In this document: positions 53,540 to 62,308 of the stretch, in pieces
Layout: the number at the start of each line of letters is the position of its first letter
Numbering within the stretch: position 1 is the first letter of the stretch
NCBI RefSeq assembly: GCF_004342025.1
Contig: NZ_SLWN01000010.1
Location: 274,317 to 338,316 of the forward strand
DNA length: 64,000 nt
Reading direction: 5' to 3'
Source of the DNA: Kribbella steppae
Lineage (GTDB): Bacteria; Actinomycetota; Actinomycetes; Propionibacteriales; Kribbellaceae
Notes under the pieces: model-generated
Told to the model about the DNA's origin: nothing
The model's input: only the letters and a program-made list of their open reading frames with translations
The model's database searches: none
Translations under genes and position numbers: made by a program

Positions 53540-54400
53540 GTGAAGACAACAAACGTGAACGGCATCGAGTTGGCCTACGACGTCCAGGGTGAGGGGGAGC
53601 CGGTGCTGTTCATCCACGGCGCCATCTTCGCCGACTTCCTTCGTCCGCTGGCTGAACAGCCGGCGTTCCGCGGGTTCCAGAGGATCCGCTACCACCGGCG
53701 CGGGTACGGCGAGAGCGGCGGACCAGCCGGTGGCTTCGACCTGCAGGCGGCCGACATCGTTGCCCTGCTGGACCACCTCGGGGTGGACCGGGCTCACCTT
53801 GTCGGCCACTCCGAGGGTGCGATGATCGCGCTCGTACTCGCAGCCTCCTACCCCGATCGGGCACGATCCCTGGCGCTGCTCGAGCCGCTGCCGTCGAGCA
53901 GTTGGCTGGCTGCCGGCGACTTCGCGGACGTGCTGGGAATTCTCGGACCGGCGTTCGAGGCGATGGTGGGTCGTTACCAGGCGGGTGACGTACCAGGCGC
54001 TTACGATTCGCTCTTCGAGCCAACTGGCCTGGACTGGCGCGCGGCGGCGGCAGCCGCGGGGCCTGGCGTCGTCGCCCAGGGCATCAAAGACGCGGCAACG
54101 TTTGTCGAGGGTGAAGCTGCCGCATTGGTCGAGTGGGACTACGGGGTCAAGCAGGCGGCAACGATCGACAGCCCAGTGCTCTCGTGGGGTGCCGCTTCGG
54201 AGAACCCGATCAACCCCGCGACGCGAGCGTTCATCTACGAGTTGTTCCCGCAGCGCGAGGAGGCCATCCTCGAGGGTGGAGATCACTTCTCGGTCGCCAC
54301 GGACCCAGCGGCCGTAGCCGAGCCGATCGCCGAATTCGTCTCGCGGCACAGCGCGGGGTGGCGGACGGGTAGCCCATTGGTCTCGGCGCCCGAAGTATGA
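53540..54400 (+). CDS. Alpha/beta-hydrolase
   Basis: A 286-residue hydrolase. Oxyanion region LFIHGAIFADF (about residues 23-33), nucleophile elbow VGHSEGAMIALVLA (Ser near residue 91) and catalytic His in ILEGGDHFSVATDPAAVAEP near the end. The acidic residue after strand 6 or 7 is not certain. GTG start with AAGGGGTT upstream. It is divergent from the LuxR-TPR regulator, a common arrangement for a regulated hydrolase. Substrate unknown. Confidence 0.88.
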   Translation: MKTTNVNGIELAYDVQGEGEPVLFIHGAIFADFLRPLAEQPAFRGFQRIRYHRRGYGESGGPAGGFDLQAADIVALLDHLGVDRAHLVGHSEGAMIALVLAASYPDRARSLALLEPLPSSSWLAAGDFADVLGILGPAFEAMVGRYQAGDVPGAYDSLFEPTGLDWRAAAAAAGPGVVAQGIKDAATFVEGEAAALVEWDYGVKQAATIDSPVLSWGAASENPINPATRAFIYELFPQREEAILEGGDHFSVATDPAAVAEPIAEFVSRHSAGWRTGSPLVSAPEV

Positions 54401-54844
54401 CGGTTGCTTTGGGCATCGTTCATATCGGCGCGGTAATCACGGGCAGCCGATCCAGTGACAATCGGGGTGACGTCGCGGATCACGTCGACCTGGACGTGAT
54501 CCGCGTTGCGAAGCCTGCGGGCGGTCCGCTGGCTGGTCGAGCACGGCTTCGACCCGTCCTCGCCAGGCTGCGAGTTCGACGTACTGAGATCCCAGATGTG
54601 AGGCTGCACCAGCCTGATGGTGGCCGAGCTTGGCCGGACGCAGTACGTCCGACGAGCTCGGCGGACTGAGCCTCGGTGAGCGGGACGGTCCGGCTGACCA
54701 CGACATCCCCATAGAGGTCCCGGGGGAACGACCTTGGCTGAGGCGTTGCAGGGCCACCTGTGTGGATCGATCATGAAGCATTGATTGGGCGGTGCGCCGG
54801 TTCCTTCCGAGTCGTCCGCGCCGCCCTAGGGGAAGGGGAATCAG
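54401..54844. other. Intergenic region with one strong hairpin
   Basis: About 440 bases with no credible gene. A perfect 13-bp inverted repeat, CGCGGATCACGTC (54474-54486) and GACGTGATCCGCG (54493-54505), with a six-base loop, could terminate the hydrolase transcript about 75 bases after its stop. The following 300 bases must contain the subtilase promoter. Confidence 0.5.
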
Positions 54845-56143
54845 ATGAGGAAGTTCGTGCTGCTCGTGGGAGCGGTGCTCACGCTGACGCTGGGGTTGCT
54901 GACCCCAGCGACAGCGGTCACACCCGGCGCACTGACCCCGGCGGCGGCCTCTGCCAACTGCCAGGCCTTCTTCGGCGTCGCAGCCGGACCTGAGCCGCTG
55001 TCCGCCTGTCAGTGGGACATGCGTGCGATCGGGGTCGGTGCGGCGTCGTACGCCAACGCCACTGGTGCCGGCGTCGACGTGGGGGTTATCGACAGCGGGG
55101 TCGACTTCACCCACCCCGACCTTGTCGGCGGCATCGACGTCGCTCGGTCGTGCTCGTTCATCTTCTCGACCACGCCGACGGCCGACCCGCGGGAGGTCGC
55201 CAACGGTGACTGCAGCAACAAGGCCGCTGTCCAAGATCTGCAAGGCCACGGTACGCACGTGGCCAGCACGATCGCCGGCCGGGTCAACGGCGTCGGCATC
55301 GCGGGGGTGGCACCCAGGGCCACGGTCGTGGCGATCAAGGCCTGCACCATCGCGGGCTTCTGCTTCGCCGACTCGGTGGCGGCCGCGCTTCGGTACGCCG
55401 GTGACCAGCGCCTCGACGTCGTCAACCTGAGCCTGTTCGCGGACCCGTGGCTCTATTTCTGCGGCAACGACGCCGAGCAGCGAGCGATCCTCGCGGACCT
55501 GCGGAATGCTGCACGGTACGCACAGCAGCGCGGCGTCGTGGTCGTGGCCGCGGCCGGCAACGAGGCGCAGGACCTGGGGCACCCGACCACTGACACCATC
55601 AGCCCGGACTGGCCGCCGGACACAGCCGTGACCCGCGAGGTACGCAACAACTGCCGAGTCGCGCCTGCTGAACTCCCCGGTGTGGTCACGGTGTCGGCGG
55701 TTGGTGTGACCACGCTGGCCAGCTACTCCAACACCGGAGGTCCGACCGTGGATGTGACGGCGCCAGGTGGCGACGCGGCGCAGACTCCTGGTACGACGTA
55801 CGGCCGGATCCTTGCCGCCTGGTCGAGCACTGATGACACCGGCCAATGGGAGGCCCTCGCCGCCGCCGGGCGCGGGGTCGAGGACGCCAACGGCGCCCGC
55901 TGGGTCTGGATCAGCGGGACCTCCATGGCATCGCCTCATGTGGCTGGGGTGGCAGCGCTGATCCGTCAGCTCCACCCCAACTGGAGCCCGGGTGCTGTGG
56001 CAGCGCAGATTCGGCGCACTGCGACGCCGATGGCCTGCCCGGCCAACTGGCCGGCCGACGACGTCCGCCGGTGCACCGGCGGGCCGTCGAGTACCACCTT
56101 CTTCGGCGCCGGCATGGTGAACGCCCTGGCGGCCACCTCCTGA
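54845..56143 (+). CDS. Secreted subtilisin-like (S8) serine protease
   Basis: A 432-residue exported protease. The signal peptide is about residues 1-27 (MRKFVLLVGAVLTLTLGLLT, cleavage near ATAV). There is no long separate propeptide: catalytic D83 lies in GVIDSGVDFTHPDL, H135 in GHGTHVASTIAG and S360 in GTSMASPHVAG. Several cysteines (CQAFFG, CSFIFS, NGDCSN, CTIAGFCF) could form disulfides outside the cell. ATG 54845 has AGGGGAATC upstream. A strong terminator (56156-56185) follows. It is a single-gene unit. Confidence 0.92.
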   Translation: MRKFVLLVGAVLTLTLGLLTPATAVTPGALTPAAASANCQAFFGVAAGPEPLSACQWDMRAIGVGAASYANATGAGVDVGVIDSGVDFTHPDLVGGIDVARSCSFIFSTTPTADPREVANGDCSNKAAVQDLQGHGTHVASTIAGRVNGVGIAGVAPRATVVAIKACTIAGFCFADSVAAALRYAGDQRLDVVNLSLFADPWLYFCGNDAEQRAILADLRNAARYAQQRGVVVVAAAGNEAQDLGHPTTDTISPDWPPDTAVTREVRNNCRVAPAELPGVVTVSAVGVTTLASYSNTGGPTVDVTAPGGDAAQTPGTTYGRILAAWSSTDDTGQWEALAAAGRGVEDANGARWVWISGTSMASPHVAGVAALIRQLHPNWSPGAVAAQIRRTATPMACPANWPADDVRRCTGGPSSTTFFGAGMVNALAATS

Positions 56144-56155
56144 CACCGAAAAGCT

Positions 56156-56185
56156 GAGTGGGGCGGGCACCAGCCCGCCCCACTC
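56156..56185 (+). terminator. Terminator hairpin after the subtilase gene
   Basis: A perfect 13-bp stem, GAGTGGGGCGGGC (56156-56168) with GCCCGCCCCACTC (56173-56185), around loop ACCA, 12 bases after the subtilase stop. Confidence 0.82.
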
Positions 56186-56252
56186 TCGTTCGGTGTACGT
56201 GATCGACGGCATCCGGGCCGCGCTCGAAGGACGGCTGGCCGAGCTGGAGAAG

Positions 56253-57470
56253 TCAGCTCAGCGCGGCCGCCTTGCGCAGCAGCACTGAGCGCTCGCGCTG
56301 GTTGGCGCACAGCCGGGCCGCCAGCTCCAGCTCGGCGCGCGCCTCCGGTCGTCGTCCGAGGCGGGCCAGCAGCTCACCGCGTACGGTCGGAACCAAGTGC
56401 GAACCGGGGAGCCGGTCCAAGGCGATCAGCTCGTCCAGGATGGCCAGGGCCTGCGCCGGACCTGAGGCCATGGCCACGGCGACGGCCCGATTGAGCTCGA
56501 CCACCGGCGAGGGCGCGACCCGGCCGAGCGCCTCGTAGAGCACCACGATCCGGTCCCAGTCGGTCGCCTCGAACGAGGGCGCCGACGCGTGGGCGGCCGC
56601 GATCGCAGCCTGCAGGCCGTATGGGCCGAGGCCGCGAGTCGAGGCCTTCACCAGCGCGGCCAGCCCACGGCGAATCGCCGAGTAGTCCCACCGCCGCCGG
56701 TCCTGGTCCTCCAGCAGGACCGGCGAACCGTCCGCGCCGATCCGGGCCGGGAAGCGCGCGGCCGTCAGCTCGCACAACGCCAGCAGGCCGTGCGCCTCCG
56801 GTTCGTCCGGCTGCAGTGCGACCAGCGTGCGGGCCAACCGGATCGCCTCATACGCCACGTCGGGGCGCACCAGCCGGTCGCCCGACGTGGCTGTCGACCC
56901 CTCGGTGAAGATCACGTAGAGGACGCTGAGCACGCCGCCCAGCCGCTCCCGGCGCTGGTCGGCCGCCGGCAGCTCGAACGGCACCCCGGCCGCCGCGATC
57001 GTCTTCTTGCCCCGGGTGATGCGGGCCTGCACCGTCGGCACAGGCACGAGGAACGCGCGGGCGATCTCCTCGCTGGACAGGCCCGCGACCACGCGCAGGG
57101 TCAGCGCTACCCGGGCCTCACGGGAGAGCACCGGGTGGCAGCTGATGAACATCAGCGCCAGGACGTCGTCGTCGATCCTGTCGGGGTCGATCTCGTCGTC
57201 GACCGCCGTCGGGACGGCCGCCAGCAGGGCGTAGCGGTCCTTCAGGGCGGTCCGGCGACGGATCGCGTCGATCGCCCGCCGCCGGGCCGTGGCCATCAGC
57301 CAGCCGGCCGGATCGGCCGGAGCCGCACGCGACCACGACACCAGTGCCTCAGCCACCGCTTCTTGGGCCGCATCCTCGGCCAGCCCGAAGTCGCCGGTGA
57401 ACCGGGTCAGCGCGGCGACGATCCGCGCCGACTCGATCCGCCAGACGGCCTCGACGTCGGCCGTACCCAT
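56253..57470 (-). CDS. RNA polymerase ECF sigma factor, ECF42 type, second copy
   Basis: A 405-residue sigma factor. Region 2 has FGLAEDAAQEAVAEALVSWS and region 4 LRVVAGLSSEEIARAFLVPV with PTVQARITRGKK. A long C-terminal DUF6596/TPR-like part follows: YVIFTEGSTATSGD, LLALCELTAARFPAR and LAARLCANQRERSVLLRKAA. ATG 57470 shares a base with the TGA of the upstream YCII gene (TGATG), a second YCII-ECF42 operon. Its upstream promoter matches the ECF42 pattern, so it is probably autoregulated. Confidence 0.9.
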   Translation of the reverse strand: MGTADVEAVWRIESARIVAALTRFTGDFGLAEDAAQEAVAEALVSWSRAAPADPAGWLMATARRRAIDAIRRRTALKDRYALLAAVPTAVDDEIDPDRIDDDVLALMFISCHPVLSREARVALTLRVVAGLSSEEIARAFLVPVPTVQARITRGKKTIAAAGVPFELPAADQRRERLGGVLSVLYVIFTEGSTATSGDRLVRPDVAYEAIRLARTLVALQPDEPEAHGLLALCELTAARFPARIGADGSPVLLEDQDRRRWDYSAIRRGLAALVKASTRGLGPYGLQAAIAAAHASAPSFEATDWDRIVVLYEALGRVAPSPVVELNRAVAVAMASGPAQALAILDELIALDRLPGSHLVPTVRGELLARLGRRPEARAELELAARLCANQRERSVLLRKAAALS

Positions 57471-57886
57471 CAGACCTGGCCGCTGCTCTCGCGCAAGGCC
57501 TCTTCCTTGACGAACTTCCCGCTGTCCTGCGGGACCTCGTCCTCCCCGGGCACCCGCCGGATCTCGATCTTGGACCCGGGGACCGCCGGAACCCGCTTGG
57601 CCCACTCGATCGCCTCTTGTTTCGAGGCGACATCGACCAGGAAGAAGCCCCCGAACAGTTCCTTGGTCTCTCCGTACGGCCCGTCCGTGACCACCGGGGC
57701 CTCGTCGCTGAAGTGCACCACGACGCCCTCTCCCGGATCGTCCAGCCCTTCGGCCCCGACGTACACGCCGGCCTTGTCCATCTCCTCGAGCAATCGGCGG
57801 GTCGCGGCCATCAGTTCGTCGACGTTGGCCATCATGGCCGCGTTCGTCTCATCGGTGCCCCGCATGATCAGCATGTACTGCGCCAT
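57470..57886 (-). CDS. YCII (DGPF-type) protein, ECF42 partner
   Basis: A 138-residue protein: MAQYMLIMRG opening, AEGLDDPGEGVVVHFS in the middle and VVTDGPYGETKELFGGFFLV (DGPY signature). The C-terminus is longer than in the other copies (about 25 residues ending in ALRESSGQV). ATG 57886 has GAGGAGAAC upstream. It is translationally coupled to the ECF42 sigma gene and driven by the promoter at 57936-57962. Confidence 0.88.
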   Translation of the reverse strand: MAQYMLIMRGTDETNAAMMANVDELMAATRRLLEEMDKAGVYVGAEGLDDPGEGVVVHFSDEAPVVTDGPYGETKELFGGFFLVDVASKQEAIEWAKRVPAVPGSKIEIRRVPGEDEVPQDSGKFVKEEALRESSGQV

Positions 57887-57935
57887 CGCGTTCTCCTCAT
57901 CCGGCGAGGCCGCGTCTCGGCCCTCCCACCCCCAG

Positions 57936-57962
57936 GTCGAACGAGCGGCCCGCGGATCGACA
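57936..57962 (-). promoter_or_regulatory. ECF42-type promoter of the second YCII-sigma operon
   Basis: On the minus strand TGTCGA (57962-57957), 17 bases, CGAC (57939-57936), about 50 bases before the ATG. It is identical in both elements to the promoter at 26631-26657. Confidence 0.72.
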
Positions 57963-58138
57963 CGGCCCCGGAGGAATCTCTCGCCGCGACGCAGCCGATC
58001 CCTCCGACCCGCGTTTCGCCCGTCAGACCAGCCCCCGAGCGATGGCTGACGCGGCCGCCCTGAAAGCCTATCGTCGCAGCTTTGGAAGGCGGCGACGCTC
58101 ACACGGATCTGGGAAAAGCATTCGGGACGCGCTGACGA

Positions 58139-58530
58139 CTAGTACCGGAACACCTGGGTGGGCGAGTTGCTGCAGTTCGCCAGGGTCACCTGTTCGGCGT
58201 TGACCTTGCCGGGGGCCGACAGGCAGAGCTTCGGTTTGGTGGTGGACTTGATCCTGCTGTCGGTACCGATGGTCCACTTCTGGGCGGGATCGGTGCTGCT
58301 GCAGAGGTCGGTCCGCAGCGGAGCGCCACTTTGAGATGGCCTCCCGGGACGTCCGCACACATCCCGAGTGCCCGCAACGTGCCGTCTGCCGGACGCGTCC
58401 ACCGCTGCGCCTGGGTGCCGTTGCAGTCCCACAGCTGGATCTTGGTGCCGGGGACGATCGAGCTGTGGTCGATGTCCAGGCACCGGCCGCCCGGTCCGCT
58501 GACGGTGAGCCGGATCGGCGCCGGGGCCGG
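58139..58530 (-). pseudogene. Ricin-type beta-trefoil lectin domain, frameshifted fragment
   Basis: On the minus strand a lectin-like domain starts near 58530 (IRLTVSGPGGRCLDIDHSSI, then KIQLWDCNGTQAQRWTRPAD and ADVPGGHLK). It changes frame near 58330 and continues SGAPLRTDLCSSTDPAQKWT and LCLSAPGKVNAEQVTLANCS, ending PTQVFRY with a stop at 58139. Cys pairs and QxW motifs of the beta-trefoil are visible in both parts. One missing base explains it. There is no signal peptide or start; it lies just after the S1 protease terminator, so it may once have been a domain of a larger secreted protein. Confidence 0.65.
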
Positions 58531-58555
58531 CCTGGCCGCCATGTCGCGGCCAGGC
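58528..58555 (-). terminator. Terminator hairpin after the S1 protease gene
   Basis: GGCCTGGCCGC (58528-58538) pairs perfectly with GCGGCCAGGCC (58545-58555), with a six-base loop, 13 bases beyond the protease stop codon. Confidence 0.7.
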
Positions 58556-58567
58556 CTGTGCTGGTGG

Positions 58568-59410
58568 TCAGTTGACGGTGACGCCGTAGGTGCTCGCGGC
58601 CTCGGTGACCGGCTGGTAGAACGTCGTACCGCCGGTCTGGCAGTTGCCGCTGCCGCCTGAGGTGATGCCGACGGCCTTCGAGCCGTCGTACAGCGGACCA
58701 CCGGAGTCACCCGGCTCGGCGCAGACATTGGTCTGGATCATGCCGCTGACGCGGCCGCCGCCGGAGTACCGGACGGTGACGTTGAGCGCGGTAACCCTGC
58801 CGCTGTGGGTGCCTGTCGTCGAGCCTTTGCGGGTCACGTTCTCACCGACGAACGCGTTGGCCGCGGTGAAGCCGCCCGGGTGGCTGAGCGACGAGTTGCT
58901 GTACTGCACGAGCGCGTAGTCGTTGCCAGGGAAGCTGTAGCCGACCGTCGGGCCGATCAGGGTGGTGTGACCGGAGTTGGTGTACCAGGTCTTCGCGACC
59001 TTGCCGCAGTGTCCGGCGGTGAGGAAGTAGTAGGTACTGCCCTTCACGACGTTGAAGCCGAGCGAGCAGCGGTACTGACCTCCGTAGATGGCGTCACCGG
59101 CCGATAGCAGCGGCCGGAACACGCCGGTCGTCCGGTTGACCTGGACACCGTCGTGCTTCAGAGCCGCGAGGTCTTTGGCCGAGACGGAGCTGTCGGCTGT
59201 GACAACCACCTTGCCAGAGGCGGCATCGGCGTACCAGGCGATGCCCTTCACCCCTGACTGGTCGACCGTGGCAGTGGCAGCGGACAGTTGTGCGGCCGGC
59301 GACGGTACGGCGGCTGCGGGCGGTACGGCGTACAGGCAAGCCGCGACCGCACTGACGACGGCTGCCAGTTGGGCGATCCGGCGGCGGGCTGACGTGCGTT
59401 CGATCCTCAC
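58568..59410 (-). CDS. Secreted trypsin-like (S1, streptogrisin-type) protease
   Basis: A 280-residue exported protease. The signal peptide is about residues 1-37 (TSARRRIAQLAAVVSAVAAC, cleavage near AAAVP). A short propeptide (about 38-100) is followed by the mature part from GDAIYGGQYRCSLGF. The catalytic triad is H134 in LTAGHCG, D164 in GNDYALVQY and S236 in CAEPGDSGGPLY, with Cys pairs typical of the alpha-lytic/streptogrisin group. GTG 59410 has GGAGG upstream; longer frames lack a signal. A terminator follows at once. Confidence 0.92.
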   Translation of the reverse strand: MRIERTSARRRIAQLAAVVSAVAACLYAVPPAAAVPSPAAQLSAATATVDQSGVKGIAWYADAASGKVVVTADSSVSAKDLAALKHDGVQVNRTTGVFRPLLSAGDAIYGGQYRCSLGFNVVKGSTYYFLTAGHCGKVAKTWYTNSGHTTLIGPTVGYSFPGNDYALVQYSNSSLSHPGGFTAANAFVGENVTRKGSTTGTHSGRVTALNVTVRYSGGGRVSGMIQTNVCAEPGDSGGPLYDGSKAVGITSGGSGNCQTGGTTFYQPVTEAASTYGVTVN

Positions 59411-59926
59411 TTGGGCCTCCAGAGGGAGAGCCGGGACCTGCTGGGCGGGGTCCCTCGAACCGTCGGCCGGCTGCAGCACGTAGCCGCGACACCACCGGCT
59501 GACACTCTGGAGTATTGGCCCGCCTCGCCGTACGGGCAACTGCTGGCTAGTCGAAGGCGATTCGCTGCAGTCGGTTTGCCTGACCCCTTCGCCTGACGCG
59601 CGCCCGGCCGGCACGGGCTAGGTCCGCTGCAGCACGCTTGGCCGGGCGGTAGGCACGATCTCCGAGGAGAACGTGATGCGAGCCGGTTCACGATAGGAGC
59701 CGCGCGGCTGTTCGCACTCCGAGTTCGGCCTCTCGTCACCCGGCAGGGGTGATGCCACGCTTCCCCTCTCGGCATCAGGGTAGGAGCGTGGTCCAGGGGG
59801 CGAGGCTGCTCGCACGGTCCCCGGCCTCCGGGCACGCTGCGTGCCTGACGCTCTTGGTGGTCCAAGAATTCCACGTCCCGCTGGATCTGGTTCGGCACTT
59901 CTCGATGGAGTGGGGTAGGGGGAGCT
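59411..59926. other. Intergenic region without recognised gene
   Basis: About 515 bases between the S1 protease start and DUF2252 copy 2. No credible coding pattern or strong dyad was seen. It must hold two divergent promoters. Confidence 0.5.
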
Positions 59927-61396
59927 GTGACTGTGAAGACCGGGGGTGGCAGATCGGCGAGACCTGCCGCGCGGACGTTCCGTAGAGATTCGAAGCGGGC
60001 CGGGACACTCGGGCAGTTGAGCCATGCGGACCGGGTCGCCCTGGGAAAGGATGCCCGGAGGGTCACTCCGCGCGAGTCGCACGCGGAGTTCCAGCCCGGC
60101 GGGGCGCGGGATCCGGTGGGGCTGTTGCTGGAGCAGTCGAACTCGCGGGTGGCGGAGCTGGTGCCGATCCGGCACGGCCGGATGCTGGTTTCGGCGTTCA
60201 CGTTCTACCGGGGGGCTGCGCTGCCGATGGCGGCTGACCTGGCCACGACGCCCACGTCGGGGCTGCAGGTGCAGTTGTGCGGAGATGCGCATCTGTCCAA
60301 TTTCGGCGCGTACGCCTCACCGGAGCGGGAGCTGGTCTTCGACGTCAACGACTTCGACGAGACGCTGCCCGGCCCGTTCGAATGGGACGTCAAGCGGCTG
60401 GCGGCGAGCCTGGCCGTGGCGGGACGGGAGAACGGATACCGCCGCAAGCACCGCCGCAAGATCGTCCTCGAGGCGGTGCATGCGTACCGGACGGCGATGC
60501 GCGGGTTCGCGGAGCAGACGTTCCTGGAGGTGTGGTACGCGCACCTGGACATCGAAGAGGCCATCGGGCAGTTCCGGTCCCAGATGAAGGCCAAAGGGTT
60601 CAAGGCCACGGAGAAGATGCTGGCCAAGGCCCACACCCGCGACAGCACCCAGGCACTGCGCAAGCTGACCACGGTGGTCGACGGCCGTCGGCGGATCATC
60701 AGTGACCCTCCGATGGTCGTCCCCGTCGAGGAAGTCCTCGCCGACATGCAAGCCAGCGCAGTGTATGAGCAGATCCGCGCGGTGCTGGGCAAGTACCGGC
60801 GCACCCTGCAGTCCGACCGGCGGCACATGCTCGAGCAGTTCACGCTGGTCCAGGCGGCCCGCAAGGTCGTCGGCGTGGGCAGCGTCGGTACCCGCGCCTG
60901 GATCGTGCTGATGGACAGTGGAGACGGAGTCGAACCGGTGTTCCTGCAGGCCAAGGAGGCGCAGCCGTCGGTCCTGGCGGACTACTGCGGGCGCAGCCAG
61001 TACAGCAACCAGGGCGAGCGCGTGGTCGCTGGACAGCATCTGATGCAGGCCGAGAGCGATATCTTCCTCGGCTGGACGCACACGCCCGGCCCGGACGGAG
61101 TGGACCGCGACTATTACGTCCGCCAGCTCAAGGACTGGAAGTTCTCCTTCCCGATCGAGCAGGTGGCCCCCTCGGGCATGGCGGTCTACGCCCGCATCTG
61201 TGGATGGACCCTGGCCCGCGCTCACGCACGCTCCGGCGATCGTGTTGCCCTGGCCGCCTACCTCGGCGGCTCGAACGCCTTCGACCAGGCGATCGCCGAC
61301 TTCGCCGAAACCTACGCCGACCAGAACGAGCGCGACTACGCGGCGCTCCAGAGCGCCGTCGAAGACGGCAGAGCCGAAGCGACCACCGAGATCTGA
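59927..61396 (+). CDS. DUF2252 protein, copy 2
   Basis: A 489-residue relative of the protein at 45162. Shared signatures are VPIRHGRMLVSAFTFYRGAA, CGDAHLSNFGAYASPERELV and FDVNDFDETLPGPFEWDVKR (about residues 141-161), KVVGVGSVGTRAWIVLM and RICGWTLARAHARSGD. It lacks most of the basic Lys/Arg insertion of copy 1. Kinase-fold-like loops, activity unproven. GTG start; an aquaporin gene follows at 61450 and a ClC gene further on, all on the plus strand. Confidence 0.88.
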   Translation: MTVKTGGGRSARPAARTFRRDSKRAGTLGQLSHADRVALGKDARRVTPRESHAEFQPGGARDPVGLLLEQSNSRVAELVPIRHGRMLVSAFTFYRGAALPMAADLATTPTSGLQVQLCGDAHLSNFGAYASPERELVFDVNDFDETLPGPFEWDVKRLAASLAVAGRENGYRRKHRRKIVLEAVHAYRTAMRGFAEQTFLEVWYAHLDIEEAIGQFRSQMKAKGFKATEKMLAKAHTRDSTQALRKLTTVVDGRRRIISDPPMVVPVEEVLADMQASAVYEQIRAVLGKYRRTLQSDRRHMLEQFTLVQAARKVVGVGSVGTRAWIVLMDSGDGVEPVFLQAKEAQPSVLADYCGRSQYSNQGERVVAGQHLMQAESDIFLGWTHTPGPDGVDRDYYVRQLKDWKFSFPIEQVAPSGMAVYARICGWTLARAHARSGDRVALAAYLGGSNAFDQAIADFAETYADQNERDYAALQSAVEDGRAEATTEI

Positions 61397-61449
61397 AAAC
61401 CGAACCCGGGCGGTCCAGCCCGGACGGCCGAGACGGAAAGGGAAGCGCC

Positions 61450-62265
61450 ATGGCAGAGCCAGCCATCGATCCCGATGCTGAGCAGAGGGCGGCACTCAGG
61501 CGCCGGTACCTCATCCGGTTCGAGGAAGACACCCTGCGGCAACGGCCGTTGTGGATCCGGCTGATCATCGAGTTCCTGGGGACGTTCGTCCTGGTGACGG
61601 TGGCGGCCGGATCGGGTGTGATCAACCATTACGTGGGCAACGACCCGATCAGCAGGACCGCGGCGGTGATCGCGCCCGGGGCGGTGGTCATGGCCATGAT
61701 CTACGCCTGGGGCCCCCTGTCGGGCCTGCACATCAACCCCGCGGTGACTTTCGCCTTCGCCGCGCGGGGAGTGTTTCCCACCAAATGGGTGGTGCCGTAC
61801 TGGGTGGTCCAGTTCGCCGGCGCCATCTGTGCCGCGCTGTTCCTGGAGTTGATGTACGGCGACGTCAGCACGGGCGGGAACTACCCGATCAACACGTCCG
61901 GCGGGGAGTGGAAGTCGTTCGTGATGGAAACCGTCCTGACCGCGATCCTGGTCAGCATCATCCTCAACACCGCGACCGGCGCCCGCAGCATCGGCCACAA
62001 CGCGGCGATCGCGGTCGGCTCGACGGTTGCGTTGCTCGGCTTGTTCGCCAGCCCGATCAGCGGCGCGTCCATGAACCCCGCCCGCACCCTCGGGCCCGAC
62101 ATCATCGGCAACGACTACACGGGCTGGTGGCTCTATGTCGCGGGCCCACTGCTCGGGGCTGCCATCGCCGTGGCGATCATCGGAGCCGTGCGCGGACTGC
62201 CCGACAAGGAGGAGCGTGAGGCCGCTGAGGGCGATGCCCTGCCGATGACCAGCACCACTGAGTAG
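61450..62265 (+). CDS. Aquaporin-family (MIP) channel
   Basis: A 271-residue membrane protein with six helices and both half-helix signatures, SGLHINPAVTFAFAARG (about residues 95-111) and GASMNPARTLGPDI (about 203-216), the two NPA motifs of aquaporins. The N-terminal 40 residues are charged and extra to the family core. The residue set around the second NPA (NPAR) suggests a water-selective type; this is inference. It starts 53 bases after DUF2252 copy 2 and is probably co-transcribed. Confidence 0.92.
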   Translation: MAEPAIDPDAEQRAALRRRYLIRFEEDTLRQRPLWIRLIIEFLGTFVLVTVAAGSGVINHYVGNDPISRTAAVIAPGAVVMAMIYAWGPLSGLHINPAVTFAFAARGVFPTKWVVPYWVVQFAGAICAALFLELMYGDVSTGGNYPINTSGGEWKSFVMETVLTAILVSIILNTATGARSIGHNAAIAVGSTVALLGLFASPISGASMNPARTLGPDIIGNDYTGWWLYVAGPLLGAAIAVAIIGAVRGLPDKEEREAAEGDALPMTSTTE

Positions 62266-62308
62266 ACAGCCCCACAGGCATCTGGCATCCGGCCAGCGTC
62301 AGGAGCGT

